From: OLB4 sp002050165
GTDB lineage: Bacteria > Bacteroidota > Ignavibacteria > Tepidaquicellales > Tepidaquicellaceae
Assembly: GCA_030263475.1 (NCBI GenBank)
Contig: SZPC01000007.1
Coordinates: 68,541-132,540 of the forward strand
DNA length: 64,000 nt
Reading direction: 5' to 3'
Shown here in pieces: positions 54,689 through 62,128 of the stretch. Under the pieces are notes generated by a model. The model was not told the DNA's origin and did not search any database. It was given only the letters and a program-made list of their open reading frames with translations. The translations under genes were made by a program, and so were the position numbers. How positions within the stretch are numbered: the stretch's first letter is position 1; every line of letters begins with the position of its first letter.

Positions 54689-55507
54689 ATGCAGGCATTA
54701 CAAACCAATACGATAATTTGTCCTCAATGTGGAGGAGAAAATAAACTTAAACCGGATGAAAAATTCATTGAATGTGAGTTTTGTGGTTCGGCTGTTTATG
54801 TTGATAAGAGCCGGGTAGTCAATCACTATGTTGTAAACTCAAACTTCAATCAGGATCAGGCGGTTGGTAATGTAAAAAGATGGATGGCAGGAAACTTCCA
54901 CGTAAAAGATCTTGATAAAAACGCTGTCATTTCCAAAGTTGACTTTTATTATTTTCCGTTATGGTATTTCAAACTCAACGAAAGCGGAACTGATAAGATC
55001 ATGCTTCAACCGGCGAGTTCAACCCCGATTTCAGAGATTAAGTCTATTAACATTCCCGCTGGAAACCTCGTGCCATTTCAGGTTAAAAATTTCGATGTTT
55101 CTCAATTCGTCCAACCGGATGTATATTTTGAATCAGCCAAGAATTGGTTACAACAGTCCGGCGCAAATATTGAAAATATTACTGAAAGCAACTTAGTTCA
55201 TATCCCTTTTTACCATGTCCATTACAGTTTTAAGGCGCAACATTACTCGTGTCTGGTTGAAGCCTCATCTGGAAAAGTTTACGCTAATCTTTGGCCGGTG
55301 AAAAGTGAAGCGCCATACAGGATCCTTTTTGCAGTTAGTCTGTTCGTATTTTTTCTGACAACTATAATCTCGTATGTACTTTCTGTGGTTGTATCAGAGT
55401 CAGATGGACAGATATTTATTTTTGCAGAGATAATAAAAATTCCGGCGTATCTGATTGCATCCATACCGTTGGTTGGTGCAGCTTATTTAATCGCAAAAAA
55501 AGTTTAA
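54689..55507 (+). CDS. Zinc-ribbon membrane protein of the SPFH module, A
   Basis: 272 residues. An N-terminal zinc ribbon has C11/C14 and C29/C32 (ICPQCGG ... CEFCGS). A beta-rich middle domain includes FYYFPLWYFKL and VHIPFYHVHYSFKAQHYSCLVEASSGKVYANLWP. Two C-terminal membrane helices lie at about 208-233 and 245-268. The same architecture recurs in the next gene, which starts one base after this stop. Such TFIIB-like zinc-ribbon proteins accompany YdjI-type SPFH proteins; molecular function is not established. Confidence 0.75.
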   Translation: MQALQTNTIICPQCGGENKLKPDEKFIECEFCGSAVYVDKSRVVNHYVVNSNFNQDQAVGNVKRWMAGNFHVKDLDKNAVISKVDFYYFPLWYFKLNESGTDKIMLQPASSTPISEIKSINIPAGNLVPFQVKNFDVSQFVQPDVYFESAKNWLQQSGANIENITESNLVHIPFYHVHYSFKAQHYSCLVEASSGKVYANLWPVKSEAPYRILFAVSLFVFFLTTIISYVLSVVVSESDGQIFIFAEIIKIPAYLIASIPLVGAAYLIAKKV

Positions 55508-55508
55508 T

Positions 55509-56669
55509 ATGCAGGAAACAATTGCTGAAAATCAATTAGCTCAGAAACAAGCTATTGAATTAAAAAAAGAAAAAATTGTACGTGGGATTACCTGTCCTGC
55601 ATGTGCGGGAGAACTTGATCTTACAGAAGGTGTTGAAACGTTTAATTGTAAATACTGCGGCTCTCTCTTGACAACCGAAGGTGATAAAGGAACACTTAAG
55701 TATTACGTTCCGCGAACTATCTCCCGAGAAGAAGCTATCAATAGAACGTACAGGTGGCTCGACAAAGGATTGTCCAAAGCCAGAGGGCTTGAAAAAAAAT
55801 CTAAGGTTGAAGACGTTTTCCTAACCTATATCCCTTACTGGCGAATCAAAGCGGACGTTGTTGGATGGATTTTCGGACAGGAAGCCAGAACGAGAAGAGT
55901 TGGAAATACTACGCAAACCTACTATGTTGATGTTGAGAAAAAAATTCAAATGCCTTTCGACCAAACTTTTGCTGCCTGCGATATCTCGGAGCTTGGTGTA
56001 CAACAGGTTAACCTTTCGGGTAACGAATTAATTCCGGTTGAATTTGAACAGTTGCAAAAGGATGGAATGACATTCAATATTATTTCATCAAAAAAAGAAA
56101 TATCCGAGACAGCACGAAACCAATTTGTTTTAAAAGCAAAAAGTGCTAACCGGGTTGCCTATACAAACTTCGAATATCTTGAGATGGTGCGAGAGTACAT
56201 CAGCATAGTTTACTACCCTTTATGGGTTATCAGATATAATTTTCAAAACAGAATTTATCAGGTGGTAGTTGATGGCGAGGATGGTTCAATATGTTACGGA
56301 AAAGCCCCTGGAAATAATTTGTTCAGAGCAATAGTGGGAATTTTCGGTATTTCACTGGGAATGTATTTTGCGACTTTTTTTGCAGCTTTTGCCTTAGGCG
56401 ATGGTGACGCATCTTTCGGTGTGTATATTTTAGTTCTCATAATTGGAATTGTTCTAATTAGCTGGGGTTATAAAAAATTCCGCTACGGCAGTGAAATTGA
56501 GGAAGGCACCGGAATTGTAAAACAATCCAAACAAAAAAACGATACCCTGCAAAAATATACAGGGATTGATACATCAAATATGGACGCCAATTCATTATTG
56601 AAAGGAATTGGAGTGGCATCAATTGCCGGTGGTGTTCTATCTTCAGTATTAAGAAATGTAAAAAGATAA
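55509..56669 (+). CDS. Zinc-ribbon membrane protein of the SPFH module, B
   Basis: 386 residues. The zinc ribbon has C29/C32 and C47/C50 (TCPACAG ... CKYCGS). The middle domain has SREEAINRTYRWLDKGLSKARGL, FLTYIPYWRIKADVVGWIFG, and YYPLWVIRYNFQNRIYQVVVDGEDGSICYGKAPGN split over strands. Two membrane helices follow at about 277-302 and 306-327. The C-terminus is a Gly/Ser-rich tail ending SVLRNVKR. It resembles YdjG-type proteins in combining ribbon, beta domain and membrane pair. It is coupled to genes on both sides (1 and 6 bases). Confidence 0.75.
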   Translation: MQETIAENQLAQKQAIELKKEKIVRGITCPACAGELDLTEGVETFNCKYCGSLLTTEGDKGTLKYYVPRTISREEAINRTYRWLDKGLSKARGLEKKSKVEDVFLTYIPYWRIKADVVGWIFGQEARTRRVGNTTQTYYVDVEKKIQMPFDQTFAACDISELGVQQVNLSGNELIPVEFEQLQKDGMTFNIISSKKEISETARNQFVLKAKSANRVAYTNFEYLEMVREYISIVYYPLWVIRYNFQNRIYQVVVDGEDGSICYGKAPGNNLFRAIVGIFGISLGMYFATFFAAFALGDGDASFGVYILVLIIGIVLISWGYKKFRYGSEIEEGTGIVKQSKQKNDTLQKYTGIDTSNMDANSLLKGIGVASIAGGVLSSVLRNVKR

Positions 56670-56675
56670 TTTCTA

Positions 56676-57281
56676 ATGGCAGATTTTAAAATAAAAGCAG
56701 TTAATTGTAAAAATTGCGGAAGCGGACTTGTCGTTGAAGTCAATGATAATATAACATATTGTTCAAGTTGCGGGAGCGGTTTTGAAATTAACAATGGAGA
56801 TTTAACGCCGATTGAAATTAACTTTGCAGCACCCACAATGAGCGGTAATGGTGAAATAGTCTATAAACCATTCTGGTTCATTAATGCACATATAAACATA
56901 ATCGAGCGCGATTCCAGCGGAAATTTTTTTAACAATCTATTCGGTTCCGGGAATAATTCAGCCGGAGAACTCAACTTTTATATCCCTGCTTTTTACTGCG
57001 ATATAAATTCAATGAAAAATATTGCTTCCCAGTTTACCCTCCGAAATCCGGTCGCATCACCTCAGAAATACAACACTAAGTTAACAGGTTTTGTTTATGG
57101 GAAATCCGATGCTAAGAAACTTGCCCATTTCATTTTCATATCTTTTGAAGCGGAGAAAAGTGACACGATTAAGAAGTTTAAATACGATATGCAGTTCAGG
57201 TCATTTAGTATTCTTGGTATTCCATTTTTCAAACTTCAGAACGGAAGGTTAAAAGACGCATTGCTTGGAATGGAAGTCTGA
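56676..57281 (+). CDS. Zinc-ribbon soluble protein of the SPFH module, C
   Basis: 201 residues. The N-terminal zinc ribbon has C11/C14 and C29/C32 (NCKNCGSG ... CSSCGSG). A beta-rich domain follows (VYKPFWFINAHINIIERD), resembling the middle domain of the two preceding proteins, but no membrane helix is present. The third ribbon protein in a row suggests repeated duplication. It ends the cluster; 154 non-coding bases follow. Confidence 0.65.
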   Translation: MADFKIKAVNCKNCGSGLVVEVNDNITYCSSCGSGFEINNGDLTPIEINFAAPTMSGNGEIVYKPFWFINAHINIIERDSSGNFFNNLFGSGNNSAGELNFYIPAFYCDINSMKNIASQFTLRNPVASPQKYNTKLTGFVYGKSDAKKLAHFIFISFEAEKSDTIKKFKYDMQFRSFSILGIPFFKLQNGRLKDALLGMEV

Positions 57282-57435
57282 TCATTCCGGTTAAAACGTT
57301 TAAAACATAGTCGTGCTTTCTGCGAAAGGGATCTTCGTCTTAAGAAAGAATTTATAGTTTCTATTTATGGAAGGGACTTGATTTTTCGATTAATTAATTT
57401 TATATATCTCTTCATTTAACAATTAAATTTATCCT

Positions 57436-58950
57436 ATGAAAAACTATTTCAACGTAGTTGTAACATTAATGCTCTTTGCATTAAGTGTTAATGCAGAGGA
57501 TATTAAGCCGGTTAAGATAACATCTGGATTTGAGAATGTTCAAAACCCTGATTGGGGTGGCGATGTTTTAATCACTTCTATTGAGCCATTAGGGCCAATC
57601 TCAGGAGTGGCACGGTCAAACGGCACAATTTATGTAGCTATTCCGGATACTACAACTGTTCCCGGTATGTGCCTACTGGTCTATAAATCGACAAACTTCG
57701 GCGATAACTGGACCCGAATATCATCCGCTATTCAGGGCTCAGCTTTGGTAACAAAAACAAAAATGGTGAAAACAGGTGCAGACTCGATATATTGTGTATT
57801 TCTGGCTAATAATACTTTATACTATTGGAATGTTGAGAACAATAGTTTTAACGTTCATCCCACAGATGTAGTCCGTGATTATGATGTTGGAATAACTTCC
57901 AGTGCTGTCATGTATGTTACGGTTGATATTGCCACAAGTAATACAATAAGGCGGTATGCGACTATGGACGGTGGAGCGAGTTATTCTCAGTCTGCAACGA
58001 TTACATCATCTGGTGCCAATCCTCGTGTTAGTCCATCGGCAACAGGAGATACAATAATTGTTAATTATTACGGTCCCATACTTACAGATACTTCGACATC
58101 AGTAATCAGGTCTGCAATTTACAGAGAAACTTCACCTGGTACGTTTTCATCGTCAAACTTTGTTAACGTAACACAGGCAGGTCAACCGAAAAGAGAATTT
58201 TTTTCCATAACCATTGGCGGGATCGTGATGTTCATATATGTTGAAGGTGTCCCGGGTTCACGGGATATTAAAGGTTACTTAAGCTCTAACGGTGGAGTTT
58301 CTTATCCGCAGACATTTGATTTTATGATAACTCCGAATGTTGACGAGTATTGGGCAACCGGGAAAGCAAACACTCATGCACCGGGCGGATTTGACATAGC
58401 ATATTTTTCCGATAGTACCGGAACTCCGGGTATTACATCGGATAAAATAATTCATCAATCAGCATTAATTACAAGTCCTCTTAGTTTCACATCCGGTACA
58501 AGGGTTACTCAGAATTTTCCGCCTGAATATTCCACTGCAGAATATAAACCTGAACTAATAGAGTTTCAAAATTCAACAGGAGATTTGGGAGTTATTTGGG
58601 TTGGTGTTGATGGCGCTTCGAAACGGGTTTACTGGAACAGGATGACCCAACTCACGAATATTAAGAACAATTCAAACCAGCTTGCCGAAAAATTTGAGTT
58701 GTATCAAAATTATCCTAATCCATTTAATCCGGTTACTACCATAAAATTCAGCATTGTAGAAAATGCTTATGTTTCGTTGAAAGTATATGATATGCTTGGA
58801 AAAGAAGTTGCAAATCCTGTTGATCAACAAATGAATTCAGGGGTTTATGAATATCAGTTTGATGCATCAGGTTTATCGAGCGGTGTTTATTATTACAGGT
58901 TGCAAGCAGGTGAAAATTCCTTAACCAGGAAAATGACAGTATTGAAGTAA
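57436..58950 (+). CDS. Secreted T9SS type-A sorting-domain protein with BNR/sialidase-like repeats
   Basis: 504 residues with a signal peptide (about 1-20, ending VNAE). The body shows Asp-box-like turns typical of BNR beta-propellers (STNFGDNWTRIS, TMDGGASYSQS, SSNGGVSYPQT). From about residue 425 there is a type-A sorting domain with YQNYPNPFNPVTTIKFSIVE and an ending GVYYYRLQAGENSLTRKMTVLK. Sialidase activity is not implied because the catalytic Arg triad is not evident. It is probably a surface-anchored T9SS cargo. Confidence 0.85.
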   Translation: MKNYFNVVVTLMLFALSVNAEDIKPVKITSGFENVQNPDWGGDVLITSIEPLGPISGVARSNGTIYVAIPDTTTVPGMCLLVYKSTNFGDNWTRISSAIQGSALVTKTKMVKTGADSIYCVFLANNTLYYWNVENNSFNVHPTDVVRDYDVGITSSAVMYVTVDIATSNTIRRYATMDGGASYSQSATITSSGANPRVSPSATGDTIIVNYYGPILTDTSTSVIRSAIYRETSPGTFSSSNFVNVTQAGQPKREFFSITIGGIVMFIYVEGVPGSRDIKGYLSSNGGVSYPQTFDFMITPNVDEYWATGKANTHAPGGFDIAYFSDSTGTPGITSDKIIHQSALITSPLSFTSGTRVTQNFPPEYSTAEYKPELIEFQNSTGDLGVIWVGVDGASKRVYWNRMTQLTNIKNNSNQLAEKFELYQNYPNPFNPVTTIKFSIVENAYVSLKVYDMLGKEVANPVDQQMNSGVYEYQFDASGLSSGVYYYRLQAGENSLTRKMTVLK

Positions 58951-58973
58951 TCTAATTCATATATTTTTTATAT

Positions 58974-59007
58974 AAAGGGAGGTGTTTTATAACAGCTCCC
59001 TTTTTTT
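58974..59007 (+). terminator. Rho-independent terminator after the BNR protein gene
   Basis: AAAGGGAG (58974-58981) pairs with CTCCCTTT (58996-59003), with further inner pairing TGTT/AACA, followed by T residues to 59007. Confidence 0.85.
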
Positions 59008-59065
59008 ATGTACCACAAAATAAATTTACTCTGAAACAAAGGTGAATTAACTTTATGAAGATATA

Positions 59066-59779
59066 TTGAAATTGGAAAAATCCGGAAACATTATATCAGC
59101 AGTTGAAGACAAAAACAGGATATTGCACGCTTTCATTGTAACGTCACTGTTTATAATGGTTCTGTGGTTTGTAAGAGTCTTTGAATTTGTAACAGGTGCT
59201 CAACTGTTTTATTTCGGGATTTTCCCGGGTAAAATAACGGGGTTAATCGGGATAATTACGTCACCTGTTATTCACGCAAGCTTTTCTCACCTTATCTCAA
59301 ATTCAGGGGGACTGTTTTTTTCCATGTTGACTACAATCTATCTTTACCGCCAGTCCGCGTATAAAACAATTTCGATTATCTGGGTTCTCTCGGGAATAAT
59401 TATCTGGATTTTCGGCAGAGAAGCGTACCACATTGGCGCCAGCGGTGTTGTCTATGGTTTGATGAGTTTTCTTTTCTTCAGCGGGATTTTCCGACGAGAT
59501 AAACGCTCAATTGCGTTATCTCTGGTTGTTATTTTTTTGTACGGCTCAATGATCTGGGGTCTATTCCCTGTGGACGTGACAATTTCCAATGAAGCACACA
59601 TAGCGGGCGCAATCATTGGATTAGCGTGTGCATTCGGGTTTCGAAAACTCGACCCTCCCGGGAAATATGAATGGGAACCGACCGAAGAAGTTGATGAAAG
59701 TGATCCCGACGAATATGAAATGCATGGTGAAACCAAAATGATGAAATTAAATTCGTATGCCGGAGCTCAAAGATTTTAA
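59066..59779 (+). CDS. Rhomboid-family intramembrane protease, second copy
   Basis: 237 residues from TTG 59066. Catalytic S126 lies in GASG and H178 in NEAHIAGAI, with HASFSHLISNSGGLFFSMLT (from H70) forming the supporting loop. About six membrane helices and an acidic cytoplasmic tail (EPTEEVDESDPDEYE) are seen. It is divergent from the rhomboid at 16737, so the two are probably not recent duplicates. Its 3' end overlaps the PAP2_C gene by 23 bases. A TATATTG box overlapping the TTG start leaves some doubt; the next TTG (59072) would shorten the protein by two residues. Confidence 0.9.
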   Translation: MKLEKSGNIISAVEDKNRILHAFIVTSLFIMVLWFVRVFEFVTGAQLFYFGIFPGKITGLIGIITSPVIHASFSHLISNSGGLFFSMLTTIYLYRQSAYKTISIIWVLSGIIIWIFGREAYHIGASGVVYGLMSFLFFSGIFRRDKRSIALSLVVIFLYGSMIWGLFPVDVTISNEAHIAGAIIGLACAFGFRKLDPPGKYEWEPTEEVDESDPDEYEMHGETKMMKLNSYAGAQRF

Positions 59780-60410
59780 AAAAACCTGGAAAACCAATCT
59801 GGCTTCTTCAAACTTCCGGTTAAGGTTTTTATTTACTTTTTTGTTACTTGGGATTGTAATCCGTATGCTGACATGGTATCTCGTATATAATGAGCATCGT
59901 GAAGGTGTTGTACTGGATGATCCGATTTTAAAAATAATTACAGCAGTTAATCTCAATATTCCGATATTCGCTTTAATTTATGTATCTCTCATTGTTGGAC
60001 TAATAACTCTGGCATTTACTCCGGAATGGTTACTGATAGCAATTCAGACATATTCTCTTACGGTAATTTTCCGTATTATCTTAATGTACGTAACACCGCT
60101 CGATGTACCGCACGGCTCAATTGACCTGGAGGATCCGTTGGTCTTCGTACTTGGCACCGGTGGACTGAAGCTAACCCGCGACCTGTTCTTCTCCGGGCAC
60201 ACCTCAACCTTGTTTATTCTTTCTCTGACTTCGAGAAGTAAAAAACTTAAATATATTTTTTTAATATCTACAATTTTGGTCGGAATTTTTGTCATGTTAC
60301 AAAAAGTTCATTATTCGGTTGATGTTTTTGTTGCTCCGTTTGTTGCGTACAGTTCATTCAAAATTATTCTATTATTAAACAGGAATAATAAGAATATTCA
60401 GATAGTATAA
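59757..60410 (+). CDS. PAP2_C/sphingomyelin-synthase-like membrane protein
   Basis: 217 residues with about five or six membrane helices. The PAP2_C catalytic pattern is visible: FFSGHTS with H148, and HYSVDVFVAP with H185 and D189, as in sphingomyelin and ceramide-phosphoethanolamine synthases. The first PAP2 motif (KX6RP) is absent, which separates it from the phosphatase at 23477. Such enzymes transfer a phospho-head group between lipids. Substrates here are unknown; Bacteroidetes can make sphingolipids. It overlaps the rhomboid gene by 23 bases. Confidence 0.8.
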   Translation: MPELKDFKKTWKTNLASSNFRLRFLFTFLLLGIVIRMLTWYLVYNEHREGVVLDDPILKIITAVNLNIPIFALIYVSLIVGLITLAFTPEWLLIAIQTYSLTVIFRIILMYVTPLDVPHGSIDLEDPLVFVLGTGGLKLTRDLFFSGHTSTLFILSLTSRSKKLKYIFLISTILVGIFVMLQKVHYSVDVFVAPFVAYSSFKIILLLNRNNKNIQIV

Positions 60411-60771
60411 CCATTTCAACTTCAATTTCAAGATTGTACATTGATGGATAAAGTGTAGCTTGAGTTCAAAATCTGAAAATAAAGTTGACGCTCGTGATTA
60501 ATTAATACATACCGAGTCCGGGCAATTGAGATCTCCATTCGATTATTCACAACAATTTGGCGCTTAAATATCTCGTCAGAACAGTGGTTGCAAAAAAATT
60601 GTACTTGTCTCTAATTTTTAAATTACGCTTGGCGAATATTAAATGTCAAAGCATATTAAATCAGCACCGTTGATAACAGAAGCTCAAAATGATAATTTGC
60701 TCCGAAAAAATTCAAACTGTTATTCAAACCCGGACATAGGCAATATTCAAAACATATCAAATTAAAATAAA
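60411..60771. other. Non-coding gap before the MFS gene
   Basis: These 361 bases contain no frame with family resemblance and no clear terminator, repeat or riboswitch. They are AT-rich like the other intergenic regions and presumably hold the promoter of the transporter gene. Confidence 0.5.
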
Positions 60772-62007
60772 TTGGTTGAAAAGAGCGGAGCATTAGAATC
60801 ACTGAAGATTTCCGAGTTTAGAAATTTTATTATCTCCCGCTTGATAATTACCGTAGCATTACAAATGCAATCCGTAATTGTCGGGTGGCAAATTTACGAG
60901 ATAACAAGAGATCCGCTTTCACTTGGATTAATTGGAATTGCAGAAGCGATACCGGCTATTAGTATTACGTTATATGCCGGACATCTTGTTGATATTTCGG
61001 ACAGGAAAAAAATATTGGTACGGGCGGTTTATTTTATGATACTTGCAGCGTTAATGCTTTCAGTTATATCATACGATATCATTGAAGAAATTTCCCGATA
61101 CAAGGTAGTTTCGATTTATTTTGTAATTTTTGTAACAGGTCTCACGCGAGGATTTACAGCGCCATCGTCGTTTGCTTTGATGCCCCAACTGATCCCGGAA
61201 AAAATTTTACCTAACGCGATAAGCTGGAACACTTTCGCGTGGCAGACCGGGGCGGTTACAGGTCCGGCAATCGGTGGTTTTACGGTTGCTTACTTCGGGT
61301 TTGATGATTCTTATTTACTCATTGCCGGATTATTATTTCTTTCTTCACTGCTAATGTTGACAATTAGTAAGAAGCCTGTGCCGGTTCCGGAAAAAATGGA
61401 AACACCATTGCAAAGAGTTAAAGAAGGTATTCGATTTGTATTTAGCAATAAGATCATACTTCATTCCATAAGTCTGGATCTATTCGCTGTGCTGTTTGGC
61501 GGTGCTGTTGTATTACTTCCTGTCTTTGCGGGCGAAATACTGGAAGTCGGAGCTGAAGGGCTTGGCATTCTCAGGGCTGCTCCCGCAGTTGGAGCTGTAG
61601 TAATGGCGCTCGCTTTAACGAAACTCTCATTTGTTAATCGAAATGCTGGATTTAATTTGATATGGAGCGTTGCGGGATTTGGTGTATCAATTATTGTCTT
61701 CGGTCTTTCAGGAAATTTTTACCTCTCTGTGTTTGCTTTGTTCATGAGTGGTTTGTTCGACAGTATCAGCGTTGTAATCAGGTCAACAATTATCCAAACT
61801 ATGACACCTGAAAATATGAAAGGGAGAGTTTCATCCGTTAACAGTATTTTCATCGGATCTTCTAATGAGATTGGAGCATTTGAATCAGGTGTTGCAGCGA
61901 AAATTCTGGGAGTTGTTCCATCGGTCATATTCGGGGGATCAATGACACTTTTGATAACTTTGCTAACAGGCTGGAAAGCACGTAATCTACGGAAGCTTAA
62001 GCTATAG
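60772..62007 (+). CDS. Major facilitator superfamily exporter (MFS_3/EntS-like)
   Basis: 411 residues with about twelve membrane helices. The N-terminal LKISEFRNFIISRLIIT leads into helix 1, and the loop 2-3 motif GHLVDISDRKKILV is the MFS signature. The family resembles EntS-type exporters of siderophores or drugs (MQSVIVGWQIYEITRDPLSLGLIG, FTAPSSFALMPQLIPEKILPNAISWN). The cargo cannot be read. The TTG start at 60772 is one of two adjacent TTG options. No biosynthetic gene adjoins it. Confidence 0.9.
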   Translation: MVEKSGALESLKISEFRNFIISRLIITVALQMQSVIVGWQIYEITRDPLSLGLIGIAEAIPAISITLYAGHLVDISDRKKILVRAVYFMILAALMLSVISYDIIEEISRYKVVSIYFVIFVTGLTRGFTAPSSFALMPQLIPEKILPNAISWNTFAWQTGAVTGPAIGGFTVAYFGFDDSYLLIAGLLFLSSLLMLTISKKPVPVPEKMETPLQRVKEGIRFVFSNKIILHSISLDLFAVLFGGAVVLLPVFAGEILEVGAEGLGILRAAPAVGAVVMALALTKLSFVNRNAGFNLIWSVAGFGVSIIVFGLSGNFYLSVFALFMSGLFDSISVVIRSTIIQTMTPENMKGRVSSVNSIFIGSSNEIGAFESGVAAKILGVVPSVIFGGSMTLLITLLTGWKARNLRKLKL

Positions 62008-62128
62008 GTTTTCATCGCTGGCAATTGAATATTTACCGTTCGCTGATTCCTAAGATTTATAAGTAAATGCAATTGAAATTTTAAATTAAAATTACCTTAT
62101 TACTGCAATCAAATTTAAATTTTAAAAA

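Noticed and set aside
57436..58950. Functional sialidase
   Set aside because: Asp-box-like repeats are present but the catalytic Arg triad and Tyr/Glu pair are not evident.
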